Assembly: GCA_002387845.1 (NCBI GenBank)
Contig: DGLB01000041.1
Span: forward strand, 1 to 64,000
From: Stenotrophomonas maltophilia
Lineage (GTDB): Bacteria > Pseudomonadota > Gammaproteobacteria > Xanthomonadales > Xanthomonadaceae
DNA length: 64,000 nt
Direction: 5' to 3'
How positions within the stretch are numbered: the stretch's first letter is position 1; each line of letters opens with the position of its first letter. The position numbers and the translations under genes were made by a program. The notes beneath the pieces were generated by a model. It made no database searches. It worked only from the letters and a program-made list of their open reading frames with translations, and was not told the origin of the DNA. Below, one piece after another: positions 18,983-26,536 of this stretch.

Positions 18983-20605
18983 TCATCCCATCGCTACAGA
19001 CAACACCCAGGTCACCACACACACATAGGCCAACAACGCCAGGCTGGCCGCCAGCGTGGACCGCAGAATCGCCGACTCCTGGCCCACCAGCTTCACCGCC
19101 GCGGCCGCAATGGCAATGGATTGCGGCGACACCAGCTTCGCCATCACACCACCCGCGGTGTTCGCAGCCACCAGCAACGCCGGGGCCACCCCGATCTGCT
19201 CCGCCGTCACCGCCTGCAGATGCGCGAACAAGGTGTTGCTGTTCACCACCGACCCGGTAATGAACACCCCCATCCAGCCGATTACCGGCGACAGCACCGG
19301 GAACACCCCACCGGTTTCCGCCAGCGCCAGGCCGATCGTGGAAGAGGCTCCGGAATAGTTGGTGATGTACGCCACCGCCATCACCAGCGCCACCGTCGCT
19401 AGCGGCTTCCACATCTCCCGCCCGGCCTGGGCCAGCTCCTGCCCCGCCGACCGCAGCCCCAGCTTCGGCGACAACAATGCCGTCAGCAGCGCCGCGATCA
19501 GGATGGCCGTCCCCGCTGCACCCAGCCACCCTACATTCCAAACCGCCGGCAGCGTATGCGCTTCGGCCACCAGCGGCGGCAGCTCCTGCACCCGCTGGTG
19601 CAGCAACCCAACCGGCAGATGCAGCACCGTGCCGGCCAGCGCCCCGCCCGCCGCGAACAACCCTTTGAATGCCGGCAGGCTCCACACCAGAATGGTGGCG
19701 GTGAGCAGATAGAACGGCGACCACGCCAGCAGCACCTCTTTCAACGACCAGCGCTGCGCCGACACCGGCGGAGCCTCGGCCTCGCGATAGATCCGCTTCG
19801 GCTGCCAGAACTGCATGAACCCCGCCAGCGCCGCCATGCCCGCCAGCGGACCGACGATGTCCACCAGCTCCGGCCCGAGCAGCAGCAACACGGCAGTCTG
19901 CACGCCACTGAACACCAGGCCCACCACCAGCAGCACCGGCCAGGTTTCGCGCACACCGCGCCAGCCGTCCAGCAGCATCACCAGCGCCGCCGGCAGCAGC
20001 GCCGCGCAGACCTGCACCAGCGGCACCAGCTTCCACGACATGTCCTGCAGCGGTACCCCGCCCTGCTCCGCCCCCACCAGCACCGGAATGCCGATGGCCC
20101 CATAGGCCCCGGCCGCGCCATTGGCGATCAGGCACAGCATGGCCGCCTTCAGGGGGCGGAAGCCCAGTTCCACCAGCAGCGCCGCGCAGATGGCGATGGG
20201 CACACCGAAGCCGGCAGCGCCCTCCAGAAAGCCGCCGAAGCAGAACGCTATCAACAGCACCTGGATGCGCTGGTCGTCGGAAATGGTGGCGATGCTGCCG
20301 CGGATGACTTCGAACTTGCCGCTGCGGATCGCCAGTTTGTACAGCCACACCGCCATCAGCACGATGAAGCTGATCGGGAAGATGCCGTTGGCGATGCCGA
20401 GCAGGGCTGCGCCGGTGATTTCGCCCAGCGGCATGCCGAAGCCGAACCAGGAGACGGCGATTGAGACGGCTACGGCGAGGAATGCGGCGGTGAGACCCTT
20501 GAGGCGCAGGACTGTCAGGGCTAACAGGAAGACCAGGACTGGGAGTGCGCCCATGAGGGCGGACAGGTAGGTGTTGCCGAGTGGGTCGTAGTTCTGTTGC
20601 CACAT
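18983..20605 (-). CDS. lldP: L-lactate permease
   Basis: A 540-residue inner-membrane lactate/glycolate symporter of the LctP family with about a dozen membrane segments. The start MWQQNYDPLGN at 20605 is the family start; the open frame runs 15 codons further without support. It lies downstream of ldhA on the same strand, 60 bp away with a SMAG palindrome between them, so the two may be cotranscribed for lactate exchange. Landmarks include the family-typical GGFLEGAAGFGVPIAICAALL. Confidence 0.95.
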   Translation of the reverse strand: MWQQNYDPLGNTYLSALMGALPVLVFLLALTVLRLKGLTAAFLAVAVSIAVSWFGFGMPLGEITGAALLGIANGIFPISFIVLMAVWLYKLAIRSGKFEVIRGSIATISDDQRIQVLLIAFCFGGFLEGAAGFGVPIAICAALLVELGFRPLKAAMLCLIANGAAGAYGAIGIPVLVGAEQGGVPLQDMSWKLVPLVQVCAALLPAALVMLLDGWRGVRETWPVLLVVGLVFSGVQTAVLLLLGPELVDIVGPLAGMAALAGFMQFWQPKRIYREAEAPPVSAQRWSLKEVLLAWSPFYLLTATILVWSLPAFKGLFAAGGALAGTVLHLPVGLLHQRVQELPPLVAEAHTLPAVWNVGWLGAAGTAILIAALLTALLSPKLGLRSAGQELAQAGREMWKPLATVALVMAVAYITNYSGASSTIGLALAETGGVFPVLSPVIGWMGVFITGSVVNSNTLFAHLQAVTAEQIGVAPALLVAANTAGGVMAKLVSPQSIAIAAAAVKLVGQESAILRSTLAASLALLAYVCVVTWVLSVAMG

Positions 20606-20640
20606 GGGTTTGGGGTTCCGTGCGGTTTGGAATTCAGAGC

Positions 20641-20662
20641 AGCCGGGCAAGCCCGGCTCTAC
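20641..20662. repeat. SMAG palindrome between ldhA and lldP
   Basis: AGCCGGGC / GCCCGGCT stem ended by CTAC, filling most of the 60-bp gap between the ldhA stop and the lldP start. In a transcript it would form a strong hairpin that could change the ratio of the two products or protect mRNA ends. Confidence 0.75.
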
Positions 20663-20665
20663 GGG

Positions 20666-21664
<999 letters not shown>

Positions 21665-21730
21665 GGTGTGGCCTCTGGGGGAGCAGTTCAACAGTAACCC
21701 AGATGGTAGGGGCGGCACCTCAGTAAAAGA

Positions 21731-21749
21731 TGTCAAACCGTGACCGGGG
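21731..21749. repeat. 19-bp direct repeat, copy 1
   Basis: TGTCAAACCGTGACCGGGG here and TGTCGAACCGTGACCGGGG at 22521-22539, one mismatch in 19. The two copies bracket the 162-residue tandem-domain gene, as if that gene and its spacer had been gained or duplicated as one cassette. Confidence 0.7.
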
Positions 21750-21850
21750 GCACGCTGGGGCTGCCGTTTGCTGTCGGTCGCCGACCACGAATGCCCGGCC
21801 ACGGTCGACTGATCGTCGGCGACCACCGAAAATCATCGTGCGCGGATTCG

Positions 21851-21965
21851 GTAGCGTCGGTCGACAGACGACGACCCGGAAACACCCAACATCCGGTAAC
21901 GCATCAACCAAAATCGAAACCGCTGTTGCTCCGACATGCTCGAGCGCAACCAGCCCAGCATCAAC
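21851..21965. repeat. Repeated spacer, copy 1 (with SMAG)
   Basis: About 115 bp beginning with a GTAG palindrome (GTAGCGTCGGTCGACAGACG) and continuing through text that recurs at 23618-23733, roughly three quarters identical by eye. Both copies lie just beyond the 3' end of an immunity-type gene. The whole 21665-21969 gap has no gene of its own. Confidence 0.65.
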
Positions 21966-21969
21966 TCCG

Positions 21970-22458
21970 TTAGCCGCCACCCAATCCCGCCACACCACAA
22001 ATCCGCCCTGACCATTCCTCGAACTGAGCGGCTCCATCTCCCCCATCGCCTGCCAAGAAAGACTCAAGCACCTCCACCAGATCCCGCAGCTTCGCGTCGC
22101 CACTGCCCGCGTCGAACTTCGCCTCCAGAAATGCATTCATAGCGTCATAGGCCTGCTGGTCACCAAAGAGGGCTGGACCGTCTGCATCAGCTCGGCCAGA
22201 AGATGCACGGATACCGGACCCGAAGACGTCCGCCCCCCTTACCTGAGCCACCGCATCAGCCCAGTCCCGAAGCATCGCGGGATCATTCGGCGAACCATCA
22301 GCCCATACATGGCACGAAGTGCTCGAAATCACGTCAACGATGCAGTCGTGCCCCTGGCCGCGATCATCATAGCGTCGCAAGAAGAAGCACATCGCAAGAA
22401 ACGACTGCTCCAGGGTGAGCGGATCTGCAGCACCAATGTCCATCGGCAACTTACTCAC
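21970..22458 (-). CDS. Hypothetical immunity-type protein with internal duplication
   Basis: A 162-residue acidic, probably cytosolic protein. The two halves can be aligned: LTLEQSFLAMCFFLRRY ... PNDPAMLRDWADAV (residues about 14-70) with FGDQQAYDAMNAFLEAKF ... DGAAQFEEWSGRI (about 97-153). This suggests a tandem duplication of a small helical domain that ends in an acidic/tryptophan motif, similar in style to immunity proteins of polymorphic toxin systems. The start is ambiguous: GTG 22458, or ATG 22443 fifteen bases later; neither has a well-spaced ribosome binding site. It is the last gene of the minus-strand immunity array. Confidence 0.65.
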   Translation of the reverse strand: MSKLPMDIGAADPLTLEQSFLAMCFFLRRYDDRGQGHDCIVDVISSTSCHVWADGSPNDPAMLRDWADAVAQVRGADVFGSGIRASSGRADADGPALFGDQQAYDAMNAFLEAKFDAGSGDAKLRDLVEVLESFLAGDGGDGAAQFEEWSGRICGVAGLGGG

Positions 22459-22520
22459 TCCTCATCGACGCAGGCGAACTCGAACGCCTTTCACCGCACA
22501 TATGCTGATTGGCAGCTCCA

Positions 22521-22539
22521 TGTCGAACCGTGACCGGGG
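22521..22539. repeat. 19-bp direct repeat, copy 2
   Basis: TGTCGAACCGTGACCGGGG, the partner of the copy at 21731. It lies between the start of the tandem-domain gene and the stop of the Imm8 gene. Confidence 0.7.
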
Positions 22540-22547
22540 CAGGTTGC

Positions 22548-22901
22548 TCAACGGACTGTGCCGCGATAGCCTTCAAACTCCCAGGCGAACTCCTCGGATA
22601 GCTTGGTGGCGATCTGCATCCAGTCGTATCCTTCACAGCGATCGATGACTTGCTGGATGCGGGCCTTGATCGCAGCAAGATCATACTCTTCCACGATCCA
22701 CAGCCCCTTCCCTTCACGGAGCGGCTCGCCCCATGTCATCTGAGTCTGGACACAGAGATCGAAGTTATCTGCGCCCGAGCTATCTGGCATCCCAATCTGC
22801 AGAAGCAAGTTCAAATGGAAGTCGCGCGGATTCTCAGGACTCCAGGTCGCGATGTCCTCGGAATCGCAGCTGAGGCGTTTCAGAACCCCCTTAATTTTCA
22901 T
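22548..22901 (-). CDS. Imm8-family immunity protein
   Basis: A 117-residue cytosolic protein with the layout of immunity protein 8, a family that protects against polymorphic toxins: an N-terminal part mentioning the substrate-like SPENPRDFHLNLLLQIGMP, then FDLCVQTQMTW, then WIVEEYDLAAIKARIQQVI and the closing EFAWEFEGYRG. This order and the closing W-E-F-E-x-Y are diagnostic in my reading. No toxin gene is present nearby, so it is an orphan immunity gene. Start ATG 22901 has GGATGAGAG just upstream. Confidence 0.75.
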   Translation of the reverse strand: MKIKGVLKRLSCDSEDIATWSPENPRDFHLNLLLQIGMPDSSGADNFDLCVQTQMTWGEPLREGKGLWIVEEYDLAAIKARIQQVIDRCEGYDWMQIATKLSEEFAWEFEGYRGTVR

Positions 22902-22963
22902 CTCTCATCCATTCGCAGCTACTGATGCTGCAGCGGAGCGGCAACCCACTCTCGGCGACGGTT

Positions 22964-23485
22964 TCAATCATCTGCAATCTCAAAAACTGCAGCAAAGCGA
23001 GCACCTGCTTCAGGCAACACCAGCTGGACAATCTCCCGGTTGAGCAACGTCACGCCATCATCGGCGTACAACAGACTGCCATGCGGAAAAAGCAGGCGGG
23101 ACTGCTCCTCCATGCAAAGGCAAACACAAGGCTCTACCGGCCTGGCTGTCAGCCGATACCCCTGTGGCGTGACGTCGTGACTGTAGAGCCCCTTGCGCGC
23201 CATAGCGACGAAGGTTCGAATTGCGTACTGATAGCACGCCTCGGATTCATATAAAGACCTGTCGTCAACCACAACCACCTCAAACCGGTTCGGCAGTCCG
23301 TCCACGATGGAACCTGTCTCCTCCCAGCGGGATATGGAGGCAGTGGTCGCTTTCGGCACCGTGCCCGTTCCTCCGGAAGCGAAGTGATGGAGCCGCCCTT
23401 CCAGATCAAATGCAAACCAATCGAGGTCATTGACCTCGAGGAATCCAACGTCCATCTCATCCATGTTCGCAGACTGCATCGACAT
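22964..23485 (-). CDS. Hypothetical protein of the immunity array
   Basis: A 173-residue protein without a recognised family. The N-terminal part (DWFAFDLEGRLHHFASGGTG) is of a kind seen in immunity-like proteins encoded beside polymorphic toxins, but I would not name a family. The ATG at 23485 is preceded by AAGGAATC with suitable spacing and is preferred over the open frame that begins at 23515. No signal peptide or membrane segment. Its position between an Imm8 gene and another immunity-type gene on the same strand supports a related role. Confidence 0.6.
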   Translation of the reverse strand: MSMQSANMDEMDVGFLEVNDLDWFAFDLEGRLHHFASGGTGTVPKATTASISRWEETGSIVDGLPNRFEVVVVDDRSLYESEACYQYAIRTFVAMARKGLYSHDVTPQGYRLTARPVEPCVCLCMEEQSRLLFPHGSLLYADDGVTLLNREIVQLVLPEAGARFAAVFEIADD

Positions 23486-23549
23486 CGTTGCGATTCCTTG
23501 TGCTAGACGGCCCAAAGGCCGATGGTGCCTTCGCGATCATGGTACCAGC

Positions 23550-23600
23550 AGCCGGGCAAGCCCGGCTCTGCGAGATCTCCCACACCAGAATAAGTCGCGC
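23550..23600 (-). pseudogene. Remnant of the 3' end of an immunity gene with SMAG
   Basis: A SMAG palindrome (AGCCGGGC / GCCCGGCT) followed by GCGAGATCTCCCACACCAGA, which mirrors ACGAAATCTTCCGCACCAGA at the 3' end of the neighbouring gene (23756-23775). There the bases encode the final Leu-Val-Arg-Lys-Ile-Ser and stop. The remnant is about 185 bp away and reads Leu-Val-Trp-Glu-Ile-Ser, so it looks like the last codons of a lost paralogue. Confidence 0.5.
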
Positions 23601-23617
23601 AGATGTCCGGCGACTTG

Positions 23618-23733
23618 GTAGCGTCGGTCGACAGACGACGGCCGTGAAACATCCAACATCAGGTAACGCATGACCCCAAATCGATACCGCCGCCGATCTG
23701 ACATTCTCGAAGCCTGATCGCCCAGCACCAACA
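23618..23733. repeat. Repeated spacer, copy 2 (with SMAG)
   Basis: Second copy of the segment at 21851-21965, beginning with the same GTAG palindrome and sharing blocks such as GGTAACGCAT and CCAACATC. It lies next to the 3' end of the gene at 23754. Confidence 0.65.
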
Positions 23734-23735
23734 GC

Positions 23736-23757
23736 AGCCGGGCAAGCCCGGCTCTAC
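23736..23757. repeat. SMAG palindrome overlapping a stop codon
   Basis: AGCCGGGC / GCCCGGCT with terminal CTAC. The CTAC end overlaps the stop codon of the gene at 23754, so the repeat supplies the last bases of that reading frame. Confidence 0.7.
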
Positions 23758-24134
23758 GAAATCTTCCGCACCAGATCCAATCCATTCTCATCCCGGACCG
23801 CGTAGATAAGTTCATACTGAAAAGACAGCACAAACCGATGCCCGTGCTGCTTCGCAAACACCTCAATCAACCGGTAGATCTCACGCAGGCTACGCAACAT
23901 ATGGGCAGCCCGGAAGTGGAACGTCATCGTCAAACCCACGCTCCACTCCACCTGCATGCCTCTTGCCCCTAAAGCAATCGGGACAGCGTGCTGCTTGAAG
24001 CCAAACCCGCACCTGCACCCAGGCAGCAGTCCACCCCAGATGTTATCGCCGAATTCGCTCGGCAGACTCAGCGAGCGGAGCGTGAACACCACATCGTCCA
24101 GCGTCACACCCGACTCGATTTCCAGCACCATCAT
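23754..24134 (-). CDS. Candidate SitI3-like immunity protein
   Basis: A 126-residue protein starting at ATG 24134 (MMVLEIESGV); the open frame continues upstream to 24239 but that part looks like non-coding GC-rich text. The plan (N-terminal strand MVLEIESGV, central glycine-rich GFGFKQHAVPIALGARG, then SVGLTMTFHFRAA, a helix, and a closing FVLSFQYELIYAVRDENG) resembles SitI3-type immunity proteins, which share a T-x-x-F-x-F/R strand and a final hydrophobic strand. The assignment is tentative. The stop overlaps a SMAG repeat, and a remnant of a paralogue's last codons lies 185 bp further on. Confidence 0.55.
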   Translation of the reverse strand: MMVLEIESGVTLDDVVFTLRSLSLPSEFGDNIWGGLLPGCRCGFGFKQHAVPIALGARGMQVEWSVGLTMTFHFRAAHMLRSLREIYRLIEVFAKQHGHRFVLSFQYELIYAVRDENGLDLVRKIS

Positions 24135-24249
24135 CAGGCTCAAACCCGAACCCCCTGCGCCTTGGGCGACAGCCCGCCGTTTCGGCCGGGCTGCGCTCGA
24201 ATGGAAATCCCGCGCCGCACCGTGGGCAAGCCGTTCCATCCTGCCCGAC

Positions 24250-24642
24250 CTACCATCGCCTGAGCGGGCGGATCAGTTCAACGTCCTCGCCCCAGGCGCA
24301 GTCCGCCAGCGCCATGTCGTGCTTGGACTGCAGGTCCTGCCAGTACGTCTTCGGTTCGCCGAAGTAGCGACCGAGCCGCATCGACAGTTCCGCACTGATG
24401 CTGCCGCGTCCGCCAATGATCGACTCCAGCCGCCCGCGCTTCACCCGGATGGAGTCGGCCAGCCGGCGAATGGAAATGCCCATCGGGCCCAGGTAGTCAT
24501 CCATCAACACCCGCCCCGGATGGATCTTCGGTGAGGGTTGAAACAGCAGCGCGGGCGCTGCCGTTCCGCTTTCAGGTGCGCCCTGCGGGCGCTCCGGGTT
24601 TGTGGGTTCAACAACACCTGCACAGCAACACTGCTCGCACAT
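24250..24642 (-). CDS. HigA-type helix-turn-helix protein with Cys-rich N-terminal extension
   Basis: A 130-residue protein with a HigA-like XRE domain in its second half (IHPGRVLMDDYLGPMGIS, then RRLADSIRVKRGRLESIIGG and the SAELSMRLGRYFGEP typical of the family). The ATG at 24642 has a strong ribosome binding site (GGGAGGA) and is preferred to the GTG 12 codons upstream. Before the HTH there is an unusual extension of about 38 residues that starts MCEQCCC and is Pro/Ala-rich. No higB toxin gene is found on either side, so it is an orphan antitoxin or a regulator. Confidence 0.75.
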   Translation of the reverse strand: MCEQCCCAGVVEPTNPERPQGAPESGTAAPALLFQPSPKIHPGRVLMDDYLGPMGISIRRLADSIRVKRGRLESIIGGRGSISAELSMRLGRYFGEPKTYWQDLQSKHDMALADCAWGEDVELIRPLRRW

Positions 24643-25350
24643 GGGATCCTCCCGATACGGGGTAACGAATGAGTTCACGAAGGGGCAACGCAGCGCGCAG
24701 CGAAGGCGCAGCGGGATTCCGATCAGATGGCCGGGGTAGTGCCCGGCGTTACACGCATTGAAAGCGCGCGCGAAGAGGCAACGCCAAAGGGCGGCAGGCG
24801 CGCGGAAGACGTAAGCGAAGGCCTCGAGTGGGCAGCTCGAAGCGATGGATGAAGGCCCAGAACGTGTACATCTCAGACTCCCGGGAAAGGCCTTTCCCCC
24901 TATGGGAAAGGCGTCGGGAGGCTAGAACCCGTCATTTGCGAAACGGAGCAGGCTTATTTCCCCCGTTTGGGGGTGTTGTATTCACCGCCCTCCCGACCTG
25001 GGACATCCAAGCTTCGCAAATGTGGAGGGTTCTAGTCTCCGAGGCACACCGTGCCGGAAGGCGAATCGGATGTGAAGTCGCTGTTTTCATGCAGTCCGCG
25101 CGATTTCGATAGGCACCATCTATCGTTGACGCGTATGGCTCGAGAAACGGCGTTTTGGCGCATGTTTCGCGCCAGAATGGCCACTATCCGCTGGCAGTTT
25201 GGCGCGTAGCTCGAGCCACCCGATCGTACTCGCACGCATCTGAGGTGTCGCATGCGCCTCACAATCCGGCCGGTCGTGAACCGACCAACCGACAACTGCC
25301 GACGAACGACGCATCAGGGTACCCGCCCAACTGAAATGAACTAGAAAGCT
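24643..25350. other. Structured non-coding region with nested inverted repeats
   Basis: About 700 bp without a supported gene. Between 24880 and 25035 there are a hairpin with CTCCCG / CGGGAG ends enclosing CCTTTCCCC / GGGAAAGG-type arms, a CCCCC / GGGGG hairpin near 24959-24974, and a long inverted repeat: CTAGAACCC (24922) and ATTTGCGAA (24934) against TTCGCAAAT (25013) and GGGTTCTAG (25027). A second inverted repeat has GGCTCGAG at 25138 and CTCGAGCC at about 25210, enclosing GGCGC / GCGCC arms. The arms differ by small indels but keep pairing, which suggests selection on structure or the ends of a mobile element. Confidence 0.55.
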
Positions 25351-25393
25351 CTCTCTGACGATTGAAGTAGCCTGACCCATGCTACTCAGAGAG
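25351..25393. promoter_or_regulatory. Inverted repeat, likely autoregulatory operator
   Basis: CTCTCTGA (25351-25358) pairs with TCAGAGAG (25386-25393), and AGTAG (25366-25370) with CTACT (25382-25386), just before the HTH gene at 25400. HigA-type antitoxins usually bind such palindromes to repress their own promoter, so an operator role is inferred. Confidence 0.5.
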
Positions 25394-25399
25394 ATGACG

Positions 25400-25678
25400 A
25401 TGCGTACGGCTCCCTACCCCACCCCAGGTGAAATCCTGTTGCACGAGTTCCTGGAACCCATGGGCATCACCCAATACCGCTTGGCCAAGTCCATCGACGT
25501 ACCACAGCGCCGCATCGGACAGATCGTAACGGGAGACCGGGCGATCACCGCCGATACCGGCCTTCGCCTCTCACGCTACTTCGGGGTTCTACCCCGATAT
25601 CTCTCCGGGAACCGCCCTGCGCCCTGCTTGTTCGCAGAGGAAAATAGTTCGCGCGCAATGACTATGGATTCGAGATGA
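25400..25678 (+). CDS. HigA-type antitoxin, C-terminally altered
   Basis: A 92-residue XRE-family protein starting MRTAPYPTPGEILLHEFLE, with the HTH ITQYRLAKSIDVPQRRIGQ and the HigA hallmark AITADTGLRLSRYFG. After Gly at that point the family's usual ending (a tryptophan- or leucine-rich LQ-x-x-Y-D-L helix) is replaced by an unrelated 25-residue tail, so the 3' end has been exchanged or frameshifted. Starts at 25379 and 25394 are also in frame; 25400 fits the family best. No higB toxin lies upstream or downstream. Confidence 0.7.
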   Translation: MRTAPYPTPGEILLHEFLEPMGITQYRLAKSIDVPQRRIGQIVTGDRAITADTGLRLSRYFGVLPRYLSGNRPAPCLFAEENSSRAMTMDSR

Positions 25679-25700
25679 CTGAGAAATACATACGGGCCAG

Positions 25701-26123
25701 CTACTCAGGCCAGTCGATATCGCTAACGTCCATCCACTCCAACCTCTCTGACCTCACCAATGGAGCCCCAAAGAAATCCTCAACTGCCATCCACGCTACA
25801 GACGGAGCAACAAAAGAACCCGCAGGTGCAAGCTGATCATCTCCAGCATCAATAATCACACTCATGCTCTCGATTGAGCCAACAGAATGAAAGCTCTCCC
25901 CGCGGGCTGCGCAATCGTACCTGACAGAAATACCACCTTTTCCATTATCAAGGACATACAACATCGAAAGCATGCCCTCATCCGTGACGTACATAAAGGC
26001 ACCATCACCAGTGGCGACGCTCCACTTATCAACCGAATAGTCGAGAAAGTAGTTTCTATAATATTCAAGGACTGGACTTTGATTGATATCATCGCCCAAA
26101 AAATGACTCGAAATTCCGTTCAT
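25701..26123 (-). CDS. Candidate Imm1-like immunity protein
   Basis: A 140-residue acidic protein with lower GC than its surroundings. It has a strand pattern WSVATGDGAFMYVTDEG, a middle part ending PAGSFVAPSVAWMAVEDFF, and the closing LEWMDVSDIDWPE. This resembles Imm1-type immunity proteins (glycine before an amphipathic helix, then a final tryptophan strand), but the match is by eye. The ATG lies five bases after the stop of the transporter remnant, and its ribosome binding site (AAAGGTGA) is inside that remnant, so the two came together by recombination. Confidence 0.6.
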   Translation of the reverse strand: MNGISSHFLGDDINQSPVLEYYRNYFLDYSVDKWSVATGDGAFMYVTDEGMLSMLYVLDNGKGGISVRYDCAARGESFHSVGSIESMSVIIDAGDDQLAPAGSFVAPSVAWMAVEDFFGAPLVRSERLEWMDVSDIDWPE

Positions 26124-26128
26124 TCATT

Positions 26129-26284
26129 TCACCTTTGCTCTTCGCGCAGCACGCGTTCGCGTTCCTGCTGGCGCAGGACTTCCTGGGCGGCACGCTCTTC
26201 AGCCTGCTGCGCCGACGCCTGCGTTGCCATGCCCGCCATCAACAGAAGCCACGCCGCGCGGCCTCCCTGCCTGTTACCGATCAT
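26129..26284 (-). pseudogene. 5' fragment of a two-partner secretion transporter (TpsB/ShlB)
   Basis: A short frame of 51 codons from ATG 26284: a signal peptide (GRAAWLLLMAGMATQASA) followed by AEERAAQEVLRQQERERVLR. A signal peptide followed by a Gln/Arg/Glu-rich helix with QQERER is the start of TpsB outer-membrane transporters (helix H1 of FhaC/ShlB). The remaining 500 or so residues (POTRA domains and barrel) are missing. The fragment heads the minus-strand run of immunity-type genes. Confidence 0.55.
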
Positions 26285-26536
26285 CCGTGCACCCACGTTC
26301 TGTTGCCACACCCCACGTCGTGCGGGGGCGGCAAGTATGCCTGTGCCCTGAGGGCGATCAACGGGTTACGCCCTCACCAAGAGCGCCCCACAGGTGTTAT
26401 CGGCCACGCTGCGAACTTCTTTAGGCCCTTCGTGCGGCCACCAGTAGAAGTACTGGCCGCGTGCCGGTGCTTTCGCCGATGCCCCGCCACCGGGGCGGTG
26501 GGAAGCTCAGCGCCTCATCCCCCACTGGCCCTGCTG

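Noticed and set aside
24828..25112. 94-codon frame in the structured region
   Set aside because: It runs through hairpins and inverted repeats, has no ribosome binding site, and its Arg-rich translation looks like read-through of repeats.
24250..25678. Complete higBA toxin-antitoxin system
   Set aside because: I found only antitoxin-type genes; no RelE-like toxin frame lies next to either of them.
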